64,000 nucleotides of DNA from Neptunomonas antarctica (GTDB lineage Bacteria; Pseudomonadota; Gammaproteobacteria; Pseudomonadales; Balneatricaceae): positions 1 to 64,000 of the forward strand of contig NZ_LJSI01000051.1 in NCBI RefSeq assembly GCF_001305295.1, written 5' to 3'. A model generated the notes under the pieces. It saw only the letters and a program-made list of their open reading frames with translations, had not been told where the DNA came from and ran no database searches. Shown here one piece after another: positions 29,978 through 38,171 of this stretch (within the stretch, counting starts at the first letter, position 1; every line of letters begins with the position of its first letter). The translations under genes were made by a program, and so were the position numbers.

Positions 29978-30979
29978 TTAATTACCCAGCGTCGCCACTA
30001 GCATAGCCTTAATAGTGTGCAAGCGATTCTCTGCCTGCTCAAACTGAATACCCGCGACCGATTCAAAGACTTCATCGGTAACTTCCATTTCAGTAATACC
30101 AAATTTTTGATAAATATCTTCACCCACCAAGGTGTCGCGATTATGAAAGGCAGGTAAACAATGCATAAATTTAGTAGTACTAATACCCGTCGCTTGCATC
30201 AACTCACTATCAACACGGTAAGGTGTTAACAATTTAATTCTTTCTTCCCATACATCATCAGGCTCGCCCATAGATACCCAGACGTCGGTATGGATAAAAT
30301 CACACCCTTTCACTGCTTCTTTTGGATCTTCCGTAATCGTTAGCTTACCCCCATAAAGTTTTTCAAACTCGCGTGCAGGTTTTAAAAACTCATCACTTGG
30401 CCATAACGATTTAGGGGCTGCAATCCGCACATCCATCCCCATTAAACAGCCTGCAATCATCAGTGAATGCCCCATATTGGAATGGGCATCACCCACATAG
30501 GCATAACTGATATCAGACAAAGGTTTGTCACTGTGCTCGCGCATCGTTAATAAATCTGCCAGCATTTGGGTCGGGTGAAATTCTTCGGTTAAACCATTGT
30601 AAACGGGCACACCTGCGAACTTAGCAAGCTCTTCAACAACACCCTGTCCAAAGCCACGATATTCAATCGCATCGAACATACGCCCCAGTACACGAGCGGT
30701 ATCTTTCATTGATTCTTTCTTACCTATTTGCGAACCAGAAGGTCCTAAATAAGTAATTTGCGCACCTTGGTCGAAGGAGGCCACTTCAAATGCACAGAGA
30801 GTTCGAGTCGAAGACTTTTCAAAAATAAGGCAAATATTTTTACCTTTGAGTCTCTGCTGCTCCATACCGGTGTATTTTGCACGCTTAAGATCTCGTGATA
30901 AATCGAGTAAAAATTTAACATCTCGCTGACTAAAATCTAAGAGTTTAAGAAAATTTTTATTGCGTAAATTAAACGACAT
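29978..30979 (-). CDS. arcB: Ornithine carbamoyltransferase, catabolic
   Basis: A 333-residue transcarbamylase with the carbamoyl-phosphate motif [27 protein letters not shown], and the ornithine motif [12 protein letters not shown]. Its place between arcA and arcC indicates the catabolic role, phosphorolysis of citrulline to ornithine and carbamoyl phosphate. The 133-bp gap before it contains a small palindromic hairpin (ACGCAT-A-ATGCGT at 31098-31110), perhaps an mRNA processing or partial termination site. Confidence 0.93.
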   Translation of the reverse strand: MSFNLRNKNFLKLLDFSQRDVKFLLDLSRDLKRAKYTGMEQQRLKGKNICLIFEKSSTRTLCAFEVASFDQGAQITYLGPSGSQIGKKESMKDTARVLGRMFDAIEYRGFGQGVVEELAKFAGVPVYNGLTEEFHPTQMLADLLTMREHSDKPLSDISYAYVGDAHSNMGHSLMIAGCLMGMDVRIAAPKSLWPSDEFLKPAREFEKLYGGKLTITEDPKEAVKGCDFIHTDVWVSMGEPDDVWEERIKLLTPYRVDSELMQATGISTTKFMHCLPAFHNRDTLVGEDIYQKFGITEMEVTDEVFESVAGIQFEQAENRLHTIKAMLVATLGN

Positions 30980-31112
30980 TTTTAATGCTCCTTATATACC
31001 TTGAATGCAAAATGACTAAATTAAAACACCCTGAATTTAGCCAATGACTTATATTGGAATGACAGCATCAAACGGTATGAATTAAATAGTAAAAGAGACG
31101 CATAATGCGTTT

Positions 31113-32354
31113 TTAATATTCAACCGGATCACGCCAAACAGGACACGTCATACAATGACCGCCGCCACGACCGCGTCCTAATTCAGCACCGCTAATAGTG
31201 ATCACTTCTATTCCAGCCTTGCGCAATAAAGTATTGGTATAAGTATTACGATCGTAGGCAACGACAACACCCGGTTCCAATGTAATTACGTTGTTACCGT
31301 CATCCCACTGCTCACGTTCTTTTTGATAACTATCACCTCCGGTTTGCACAATGCGCAGCTTATTAATGCCTAAACACTCCGCCACAAGAGCGAACAAATG
31401 TTTATCTTCTTTGCGAAAATCCACATGCTCAGTATTGTCACTAGGGCGCAAGCTATAACATTGAATTTGATCGCAAACATCAACAAATGCGGTGGCTACA
31501 TCCCGATCAATATGACTAAACACCGTATCTAAATGCATAGCCGAACGAGAGCGTGGCATCTGACAAGCAATCACTCGTGTCGCAGCGCCCTGATTGAAAA
31601 GTCTTTGGGCGATTTGCCCAACCGCTTGAGGCGAAGTGCGCTCGCCCATACCGATCAATACACAGCCATTACCGATCGGCATAACATCACCACCTTCAGC
31701 AGTCGCTGGGCCGTGATTTTTATCTGGATTCCCCCACCAAATTTTAAAATCACCCTTATTAAACGCTGGAGCAAACGCGGGATGAAATTGATAAATAGCG
31801 GTGATTAATAAGGTTTCAGGACGACGTGCCGGCCAATACATTGGATTAACCGTGACACCGTTATAAATCCAACTGCTGTTATCACGTGTAAACTGAGTAT
31901 TCGGTAACGGAGGAATAACAAATCCATCTGCCCCCAAATAATTACCAAACATACCATGCGGTTTAAAAGGCAGATCGTGAACTGAAATCCCCCCCACCAG
32001 ATAAATGGCTAGCTGCTCGGCCGACATACCATCGAGCCAACTGCGCAGCTCGTTTAACATGCCAACGCCTACCTGATCCTCGTCAATACGACGGTCAAGA
32101 ATCCAAGCCCTGGCCTTGTCATCTTGTATCGTTTCTTTTAATAACTGGCCAAATTCGAGTACCTCTGTGCCACGACTTTCCATCTTCATACGGAAGTCCA
32201 TGTGGTCAGTACGTGCCTGCTGCACCCATAACACATCGTCGTATAATAATTCAGCCGCATTACCCGGTGTAAGTCGAGAATGCGCAAGTCCCGGCTGACA
32301 TACAATGACTTTATGCAGTTTGCCAATTTCAGAGTGAACGCCAAATTCAAGCAT
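31113..32354 (-). CDS. arcA: Arginine deiminase
   Basis: Guanidino-group hydrolase of 413 residues that converts arginine to citrulline and ammonia. Family motifs are all present: [16 protein letters not shown], the catalytic His in [11 protein letters not shown], and the nucleophilic Cys in [16 protein letters not shown]. It lies downstream of the transporter gene with an 80-bp gap and upstream of arcB. Confidence 0.97.
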   Translation of the reverse strand: MLEFGVHSEIGKLHKVIVCQPGLAHSRLTPGNAAELLYDDVLWVQQARTDHMDFRMKMESRGTEVLEFGQLLKETIQDDKARAWILDRRIDEDQVGVGMLNELRSWLDGMSAEQLAIYLVGGISVHDLPFKPHGMFGNYLGADGFVIPPLPNTQFTRDNSSWIYNGVTVNPMYWPARRPETLLITAIYQFHPAFAPAFNKGDFKIWWGNPDKNHGPATAEGGDVMPIGNGCVLIGMGERTSPQAVGQIAQRLFNQGAATRVIACQMPRSRSAMHLDTVFSHIDRDVATAFVDVCDQIQCYSLRPSDNTEHVDFRKEDKHLFALVAECLGINKLRIVQTGGDSYQKEREQWDDGNNVITLEPGVVVAYDRNTYTNTLLRKAGIEVITISGAELGRGRGGGHCMTCPVWRDPVEY

Positions 32355-32434
32355 TTTATTGTCCTTTTAAATTGCGTGAAAAACCTAATTACAAAGCTAA
32401 AATGCAATTAAGAAAAGTACGAATAATTCATTGC

Positions 32435-33859
32435 TTACGCGCTTAAAGCCATAATACTGAGGGAACCCATAATAATTAGGGTAAGAATTAATAATAGTGG
32501 CCAAAGAAAGCGTAACCATCTTTCATAAGGTACTTTACCGATAGCCAAAGCTCCCATAACAACAGCAAAAGTTGGATTAAATAAATTAACCAAACCATTA
32601 GCGGACTGATAAGCTGTCACCACCAATTCTCGACCCACACCGGAAAAATCAGCTAATGGCGCCATAATCGGCATAGTTAATACCGCCAGCCCTGAGGATG
32701 AAGGAACAAAAAACGACATGAGTACTTCAATACCAAACATAACATTGATAAAGACGACGTCAGATAAACCACTAAGCGTTTGCTCACCCAGATGCAAAAT
32801 CGTATCGGTCATGTGACCTGCATCCATCACGACAACAATGCCTCGCGCAATACCAATAATAATGGCCACCCCTAATAAATCACGGGCTCCATTGATAAAG
32901 ACTTCCGTGAAATTTTGCTCACCCATTCGGGTAACAAAACCAATCAAAATGGAAGCAACAATAAACAGCGCCCCCATCTTCGCCATCCACCATCCTTGAC
33001 TCGAAACGCCCCAAATCATGACCGCAAAGGTTGAGGCAAAAATAACCAATACAACCTTCTGAGAAAGCGTCAGAAGAGATTGTCCATCATCACTCGGCTC
33101 TTTACGAAACTGCGCCTCAATTTCAACTCGACGATCAGCAACGATGGATAAAGTAGGATCTTTTTTGACTTTAGCGGCATAGCGCATCACATAGATGACA
33201 CAAGCGAACCAACCACTAACCAAGATAAAAAATCTGAGACCGATACCTTGCGTAAAAGGAATATCTGCCGCATTCGCAGCGATAACCGTTGCAAAAGGAT
33301 TAATCGTTGAACCCAGACAACCTATTCCCGCTCCCAGAAGAATGATGGCCACCGCAACAACGGAGTCATAACCCGCCGCAATCATCACAGGAATAAGTAA
33401 TGCATAAAAAGCCAGCGACTCTTCAGCCATGCCATACGTGCTACCGCCAGCCGCAAACAATGCCATAAGAATCGGAATCATCCATTTTTCATGACCTTTA
33501 AGATCCACCATCGCGCGCGAAATACCGGCATCAATCGCACCCGTTTTGGTCACGACCCCTAAAAACCCACCTATAATTAAGACAAACAAAGCCACATCAA
33601 TAGCAGCTGCCTGGTAAGTGTCTGGATCATAAAACCCGGCAATAGGCGCAAGGAAAACATCAACAACACCTTGAGGATCCGCATCAACTTGCTGGTAAGT
33701 GCCAGGTACAGGCACTTCCTTTCCTAACGCCACATTTTCAACACGGTCGTATTTTCCCGCCGGAACAACCCAAGTGCCAGCAGCAACCAAAGCAATCAAC
33801 AAAAAAAGAATAGTGTAAGCGGTGGGGAATTTAACGGTCATATTGAACGTCCTTTTCAA
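32435..33859 (-). CDS. YfcC-family transporter in the arcD position
   Basis: A 474-residue integral membrane protein with about 11-12 helices. It starts VKFPTAYTILFLLIALVA and has WVVPAGKYDRV, GGFLGVVTKTGAIDAGI, GGSTYGMAEESLAFY and FFVPSSSGLAVLTMPIMAPL. These are marks of the YfcC/DcuC-like superfamily (PF03606), not of the APC-type ArcD of Pseudomonas. As first gene of the arginine deiminase operon it probably exchanges arginine for ornithine, an inference from context. I found no clear ANR/FNR or ArgR box upstream. Confidence 0.85.
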   Translation of the reverse strand: MKRTFNMTVKFPTAYTILFLLIALVAAGTWVVPAGKYDRVENVALGKEVPVPGTYQQVDADPQGVVDVFLAPIAGFYDPDTYQAAAIDVALFVLIIGGFLGVVTKTGAIDAGISRAMVDLKGHEKWMIPILMALFAAGGSTYGMAEESLAFYALLIPVMIAAGYDSVVAVAIILLGAGIGCLGSTINPFATVIAANAADIPFTQGIGLRFFILVSGWFACVIYVMRYAAKVKKDPTLSIVADRRVEIEAQFRKEPSDDGQSLLTLSQKVVLVIFASTFAVMIWGVSSQGWWMAKMGALFIVASILIGFVTRMGEQNFTEVFINGARDLLGVAIIIGIARGIVVVMDAGHMTDTILHLGEQTLSGLSDVVFINVMFGIEVLMSFFVPSSSGLAVLTMPIMAPLADFSGVGRELVVTAYQSANGLVNLFNPTFAVVMGALAIGKVPYERWLRFLWPLLLILTLIIMGSLSIMALSA

Positions 33860-34093
33860 ATAGACTAGAGGTCTCTTTGGGATACCAAAAACACATGTTT
33901 AAAATTCACTGTAAATTAAAGTACAAACTTAAAAAACCCCATCATCAAAATAGAATATAAAACCTGCATTAATACTGCGACAGATCAGTAAGTGAAACTT
34001 AGGTGCCCAACATAAGCGACACACGCTTGCCCGGTTTAACTATTGTCATCAACAATAGCGAGGCGCTTATCAATATCAACACGATGAGGTGCA
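33860..34093. other. Gap between arcD-like gene and prophage remnant; contains a hairpin
   Basis: No gene is seen. The left part should hold the minus-strand promoter of the arc operon. At 34040-34058 a perfect 7-bp inverted repeat (CTATTGT and ACAATAG, 5-nt loop) lies near the left edge of the phage-like segment; it has no T tract. I looked for a copy of the tRNA-Leu 3' end here as an att site and did not find one. Confidence 0.5.
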
Positions 34094-34924
34094 ATGAAAG
34101 AAGTGCGCCTCACGATTAACGGCGACGTATGGGAGTTCTTTGTCTCAAAAATCAGCGAGACAGAGCGCTTTGCCAACAAGATATGGACAGTGCTGGCCTA
34201 CAGCAAAACCAAGCTGCTCTCATCACCCTACAGCGTACAAAAGAGCCACACCGAAACCAGCGGCTCTACCGCCGCACAGCTGGCAACCAGCGAATTATTT
34301 GGTACAGGGTTTACACTCAACTGGAGCGCACCCGACTGGTCGATACCGGCCAACGTCTTCAGCTACAGCAGCCAGTCACCGATTGCCTCTATACTCAGCC
34401 TGACCAACGCGATCGGGGCCGTGATCCAGCCACACCCTGCTAACAAAGAGCTAACCGTTAAACCGCGCTTTACTCATTCTTCCTGGAACTGGGACGCTGC
34501 TACAGAAGACCGTACCATCCCGCGCGCACTGTTTAGTGAGATGTCGGAAGAGTACCAGCCACAGATCAAATATAACGGCGTATACGTGGCAGGCCAAGAA
34601 TATGGCGCACTCGCTAAAGTGAGGCAGCTGGGCACCGCCGGCGACAGCCTGTTACCCGACATAGTGGATAACCTACTGACAGACGCCATCGCCAATACAG
34701 AGCGGGGCCGCATCGAGCTATCCAAATCAGGCCATAAAGAAGTGTTCAGCGGGCGAATATTCTACGATCCAAACGAAGGCTTTGTGGATATTGGCGAACT
34801 AATTAAGATACTCGCCCAAGACGGCTCCAGTTGGAAAGGCGTCGCCACCGCCAACAGCATCGCCATTAGCAAAATGGGCGCAGTGGTGTACCAAAACCTA
34901 AGCATACTGAGGCACTACGAATGA
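34094..34924 (+). CDS. Phage tail protein (hub/baseplate-like), prophage remnant
   Basis: A 276-residue protein with a good ribosome site (GAGG 5 nt before the ATG). Its character, with many Ser/Thr, ASILSLTNAIGAVIQPHP, IKYNGVYVAGQEYGALAKVRQLGTAGD, and a C-terminal DIGELIKILAQDGSSWKG, matches tail hub or baseplate-like proteins seen next to tail-tip genes in marine gammaproteobacterial prophages. I infer this from resemblance only. It may be a truncated or internal part of a larger tail gene, since no other tail genes precede it. Its TGA overlaps the next start as ATGA, normal phage gene packing. Confidence 0.6.
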   Translation: MKEVRLTINGDVWEFFVSKISETERFANKIWTVLAYSKTKLLSSPYSVQKSHTETSGSTAAQLATSELFGTGFTLNWSAPDWSIPANVFSYSSQSPIASILSLTNAIGAVIQPHPANKELTVKPRFTHSSWNWDAATEDRTIPRALFSEMSEEYQPQIKYNGVYVAGQEYGALAKVRQLGTAGDSLLPDIVDNLLTDAIANTERGRIELSKSGHKEVFSGRIFYDPNEGFVDIGELIKILAQDGSSWKGVATANSIAISKMGAVVYQNLSILRHYE

Positions 34925-35141
34925 ACGTATTCTCACGCTTCAAAGCCCCATCGGCAGCGCCAGCAACGAGCTGATAATCACCACCAACAACGGCGACGGT
35001 ACCAGCACCGGCACAACCCTTGCTGGTAATACCGTCGTGGTAAAAGGCGAAAGCGTGAGCGCTGGAAATCGAGCGTTAGTAAGGGATGGAGAAGTGGTTA
35101 GACAGATGCCAAATCTAACAGTGGTTGAGGTGGATTTTTAG
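34921..35141 (+). pseudogene. Small phage tail-end gene with one frameshift (copy 1)
   Basis: The ATG overlaps the stop of the tail gene. Frame 1 reads MNVFSRFKAPSAAPATS then stops; another frame continues as IGSASNELIITTNNGDG and ends RDGEVVRQMPNLTVVEVDF with TAG 35139-35141. Adding one C at the CCCC run (34946-34949) joins the two into a 73-residue protein. The composition resembles small beta-rich phage proteins that follow tail hub genes. The single lost base points to decay, unless it is an assembly error or programmed slip. Confidence 0.6.
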
Positions 35142-35239
35142 GGTTCAAATAACGTAGTTTATAACAGAGTTTTTAGACTCAGCAAGCATAACCATAATTA
35201 ACCTACCCATTAGATATAACCACCTATTGGGAGTTAGCT

Positions 35240-35413
35240 ATGAACCGTGTAAGTACCTTTATAAAACTGATATCTATGCTGTTTCTGATGCGCTTAATGA
35301 CGAATAGTGATTTGGAATTGGAGCTTTCCAGTATCATCCAGTTCATTCATGAGCACATAGTCATTCAAATCACAGCTCAACTTAGAATATCGATTTATTT
35401 TGTGAAAAAATAA
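35240..35413 (+). CDS. Possible 57-residue hydrophobic small protein
   Basis: A short frame with a well placed GGGAG 6 nt before its ATG. It has a basic start (MNRVSTFIKL), a hydrophobic stretch (ISMLFLMRLM), an acidic patch (SDLELELS) and an amphipathic end. It lies between the two decayed tail fragments. I know no relative. Good translation signal but tiny size and decayed surroundings leave it uncertain. Confidence 0.35.
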   Translation: MNRVSTFIKLISMLFLMRLMTNSDLELELSSIIQFIHEHIVIQITAQLRISIYFVKK

Positions 35414-35420
35414 CAAAAAA

Positions 35421-35602
35421 GGCTTTGTGGGCTTCGGCGAGGAGGTCAACAGCGGCCCAGCCGCCGGCACAACCTTCGCCGGTAATACCGGCGTGATAAA
35501 CGGCGAAATTGTGACTGCTTGGCATCGAGTGCTAGTTAGCGATGGCGAAGTGGTTAGGCGGATGCCAAATCTAAGGTGGTGGAGGTGGAGGTGGATGTTT
35601 AG
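35421..35602 (+). pseudogene. Second decayed copy of the small tail-end gene
   Basis: The frame GFGEEVNSGPAAGTTFAGNT, then DGEVVRRMPNL, parallels copy 1 (GTTLAGNT and DGEVVRQMPNL) closely at both protein and DNA level. After CTAA the reading frame slips; in another frame it would end VVEVEVDV with TAG 35600-35602, matching the VVEVDF end of copy 1. The N-terminal half is missing. It is a truncated, frameshifted paralogue, probably left by duplication between phage tail genes. Confidence 0.6.
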
Positions 35603-35636
35603 GGGGAGTCATACTTCCCGCATCGATTTAGCTTTG

Positions 35637-36410
35637 TTACATCCGAGCGTTTTTGCTTGTTAAATTTAAGTATCTTAGTGATGGGTTGTTTCTTAAGATT
35701 GCTTCTAGAAATATTTCTATTCTTGTAGCTATAAAATAGCCTTTTGCATTCCAAGTATGCCCTATACCTACAAGCTTTCTATTCTTTGGTGGGGTTTCTA
35801 ATATGTTTTTGGGCCATATAAATACCCCTCCGCCACTTATTCCATGTGGTAGAACGGGAAGTTCGACTCTTCCCGACTTTAGGTTAAACGAATTTTTTCT
35901 ATTGAATTTAGTCACGATATTGGCATCTTGCTCAAACTCTAAGAGTTTATATTCAGATAGTTCTGCGTGATATGTTCCATATGAAAAACAATCAGTTGAA
36001 ACCTGTTCTCCTGAGGTGTTTGACTTTCGATGCGGGAAACCTACGAATGAAAATAGCTCTCTTCTCGCATAGCTTTTCTCTACACCTAAATCATGCTCTT
36101 TGACAAAATAAAAGTGCTCTTTCAAGCCGGATATAAACTTGGTATCCAGTTTAAAATAGCCGTAATCAAGAAAGTCTTCAGCTCTGTTTACAGAAGGGCT
36201 TATGTAAGAATAAGCACCTTCAATAGACTTAATAACATTATTGGCATGAGGCACTAAAAGGTCTGCATCTTTTAGTTCATCAATCACATGAGCGGCTGTG
36301 AGAAGAAAAAAACACCCTCGAAATTCAATCAGAACACCAGACCCTACCTGAAAGAGCCTTTCATCTTCTCTTTCACAAAAAATTGGGCATACTGCATCTA
36401 GTTGGTCCAT
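35637..36410 (-). CDS. Trypsin-like serine peptidase family protein in the prophage remnant
   Basis: A 257-residue chymotrypsin-fold protein with a recognisable triad: His41 in FFLLTAAHVIDE, Asp82 in EDFLDYGYFKL, and Ser192 in LPHGISGGGVFIW (a GISGGG version of GDSGGP). GSGVLIEFRG precedes the His as in S1/HtrA peptidases. There is no signal peptide or membrane segment, so it should be cytoplasmic. It is the only gene on the minus strand in the island, is AT-rich compared with its neighbours, and lies between phage tail and Com-Dam genes, the usual place for phage cargo genes. A defence or virion-related role is possible but not shown. Confidence 0.72.
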   Translation of the reverse strand: MDQLDAVCPIFCEREDERLFQVGSGVLIEFRGCFFLLTAAHVIDELKDADLLVPHANNVIKSIEGAYSYISPSVNRAEDFLDYGYFKLDTKFISGLKEHFYFVKEHDLGVEKSYARRELFSFVGFPHRKSNTSGEQVSTDCFSYGTYHAELSEYKLLEFEQDANIVTKFNRKNSFNLKSGRVELPVLPHGISGGGVFIWPKNILETPPKNRKLVGIGHTWNAKGYFIATRIEIFLEAILRNNPSLRYLNLTSKNARM

Positions 36411-36629
36411 TCGCCCTCTCTAGAAATTTGATATTGATCACAGTCCATTGATAGCCCTTAATATAAACAACTGAACCCCTTCCTGTAAGTCTATGTGCGC
36501 GCAACTGATTAAATAGATTTTGCCGAATTTAATTAAGTGAACCGCGCTGATGATCAATATCTTAGATAGCGGCAGCACAAACAATATGAAAGTCACTGAA
36601 GGCAAGTAAAAAAGACAAGAGGAAGCGGC

Positions 36630-36730
36630 TCGATCTCCTTTCGAGAGTTGATCGAACCCCAATCCACAGTGCTACGAACACTGTGAACCAGCTAAGGCTC
36701 CCTCACCACGACGCCATGGCGGAGGTAGCC
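36630..36730 (+). ncRNA. Three tandem hairpins upstream of com, candidate structured leader RNA
   Basis: Hairpin 1 (36630-36655) pairs TCGATC with GATCGA and inner TCTC with GAGA. Hairpin 2 (36665-36685) is a perfect 7-bp stem CACAGTG/CACTGTG with a 7-nt loop. Hairpin 3 (36696-36730) pairs GGCT and CCTC with GAGG and AGCC around an inner CGCCATGGCG palindrome. No protein-coding frame explains them. They end 26 nt before the com ATG, so they could act as a leader controlling com-dam or as an independent RNA. 36411-36629 holds nothing else recognisable. Confidence 0.5.
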
Positions 36731-36756
36731 TATCAAATCTAACGGTAGGTTCACAT

Positions 36757-36942
36757 ATGCTAAACGAAATACGCTGTACTAAATGCTCGAAATTATTAGC
36801 AAAAGCTATTTTCTCTGAAATCGAAATCAAGTGCCCACGTTGCCGGCACATCCAGAGGGCCATGAGCCCCATCACAAAAGATGGAGTACACCATGGCAAA
36901 ACCTCTAACTCCCTGGATAGGCGGCAAGCGCCGCCTGGCTAA
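36757..36942 (+). CDS. com: Com-family zinc protein (Mu-like translational activator)
   Basis: A 61-residue protein beginning MLNEIRCTKCSKLLAKA, with Cys7/Cys10 and Cys26/Cys29 in KCPRC forming a zinc finger, as in phage Mu Com. Mu Com binds the mom mRNA just before its start and unmasks the ribosome site, so the DNA modification gene is made late. Here com precedes and overlaps a DNA adenine methylase by 50 bases in another frame, the same architecture as com-mom. AGG lies 7 nt before the ATG. The last third of the protein lies in the overlap and is not Com-like, as expected for a constrained tail. Confidence 0.82.
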   Translation: MLNEIRCTKCSKLLAKAIFSEIEIKCPRCRHIQRAMSPITKDGVHHGKTSNSLDRRQAPPG

Positions 36943-37654
36943 ACATATCCTACCGTTGTTCCCAAATCACCAATATTACGTTGAACCGTTCGCCGGAACG
37001 GCCGCTCTCTTCTTTATGAAAGAGCCGTCTAAAGCTGAGATCCTAAACGATATCAACGGCGATATAGTGAACCTGTATCGGGTAGTAAAACATCATCTGG
37101 AAGAGCTCTATAAACAACTGAAATGGACACTCTGCAGCCGACAGAACTGGGAGTGGTTACAAGCCACACCCGTTGAAACGCTAACCGACATACAACGTGC
37201 AGCCCGTTTCCTCTACCTGCAAAAATTAGCCTTCGGAGGAAAGGTCGCGGGTCAAACCTTCGGTACCTGCACCACCCATCGTCCACGCTTCAACATCTTC
37301 ACGATGGAGCAAGACTTAGCCGACGCTCACTACCGCTTAGCAGGAGCCACCATAGAAAGCCTCGACTGGAAAGCCGTCATCAAAAAGTACTACCGACCTC
37401 ACACCCTTTTCTACTGTGATCCACCCTACTGGCAAACCGAAGGCTACGGCGTCACGTTCCCCTTCGAGGAATACCAAGCCATGGCAGAATTAGCCAAATC
37501 GATACAAGGAAACATGATAATCAGCATCAACAACCATCCCGATGTACGGGCGATTTTTAACGGATTAAACCTAAAAGAAGTAGATCACAAATACACAGCA
37601 GGAGGAGGAGCAAAAGCAGTCGCAGTGAAGGAAATTATTTATACGAATTTTTAA
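36893..37654 (+). CDS. DNA adenine methylase (phage D12-class Dam)
   Basis: N6-adenine methyltransferase of 253 residues. PWIGGKRRLAKHILPLFP and YYVEPFAGTAALFF form the SAM-binding motif I region (residues 31-40), and DPPYW (176-180) is the catalytic motif IV. The frame starts four codons earlier at 36881, but ATG 36893 has GGAG 6 nt upstream. The start lies inside com; a short stem (GGGC-CATGA-GCCC, 36857-36869) just upstream is a candidate Com-responsive element. It probably methylates phage DNA to resist host restriction. The target could be GATC, which is unproven. Confidence 0.88.
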   Translation: MAKPLTPWIGGKRRLAKHILPLFPNHQYYVEPFAGTAALFFMKEPSKAEILNDINGDIVNLYRVVKHHLEELYKQLKWTLCSRQNWEWLQATPVETLTDIQRAARFLYLQKLAFGGKVAGQTFGTCTTHRPRFNIFTMEQDLADAHYRLAGATIESLDWKAVIKKYYRPHTLFYCDPPYWQTEGYGVTFPFEEYQAMAELAKSIQGNMIISINNHPDVRAIFNGLNLKEVDHKYTAGGGAKAVAVKEIIYTNF

Positions 37655-37656
37655 AA

Positions 37657-37681
37657 AGAGGAATCACAAAATGATTCCTCT
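37657..37681. terminator. Bidirectional-type hairpin after dam
   Basis: A perfect 10-bp stem AGAGGAATCA/TGATTCCTCT with a CAAAA loop follows the dam stop by 2 bp. On the minus strand it is followed by TTTTTAAAAATT, so it can end the convergent small gene at 37706; it may also end dam transcription. Confidence 0.7.
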
Positions 37682-37705
37682 AATAAAGTAAGTTTACTCT
37701 TGGCG

Positions 37706-37924
37706 CTATTCATATCTTAAAATGAGCGCCCTTTTGCCCTCACCAGACATCCTACGTAGCTGCCGCTGCGCATTACTAAAAATGCTGTGGAGGCCAGTTA
37801 CGGCAGGCGAAGAACAACTCAAATCAACTACTAAATACTTTGAAAATTTTGGTCGGGTTCGAATAGTAGAGAAAGTATACTGAGTGGTGGGCTGATCATT
37901 ATGATCGAGAATGAAAAAAGACAT
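37706..37924 (-). CDS. Hypothetical 72-residue protein
   Basis: An unrecognised small protein (start MSFFILDHNDQPTTQYTF, end RRMSGEGKRALILRYE). The ATG has AGGAG 5 nt upstream, a strong signal, and a hairpin with a T tract lies just after its stop, which together argue for a real gene. It faces dam, in the right part of the prophage-like island. No domain, membrane segment or signal peptide is seen. Confidence 0.45.
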   Translation of the reverse strand: MSFFILDHNDQPTTQYTFSTIRTRPKFSKYLVVDLSCSSPAVTGLHSIFSNAQRQLRRMSGEGKRALILRYE

Positions 37925-38171
37925 TTAGACTCCTATGCTGTCATCACGACAGTATTAGCTAAGAGTAACGCGATGTACGTTACGCGCATCAATACTAACC
38001 GCAGTATCTACTTTTGTCACTGCCTAGTAAGAAGGAATATTGTGCCGAACATACATAACTTAATTACAGCGCAAAAGCACCGAGAATAATTTCAATTAAC
38101 TAGTGTAATAGTGGATTTTTGAGTGACAAAAGATGCGCTAATCCGTGCCCAAAACGCCGCGAATTTACATA

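Noticed and set aside
33860-34093. attL copy of the tRNA-Leu 3' end
   Set aside because: Only short chance matches (such as TGCCCGG) were found; no duplicated tRNA end is visible in the gap.
36438-36662. 74-residue minus-strand frame upstream of com
   Set aside because: It overlaps the plus-strand hairpin region and has no start site or protein character that I trust.
37901-38089. 62-residue plus-strand frame
   Set aside because: It overlaps the better supported minus-strand small gene start and has no ribosome site.
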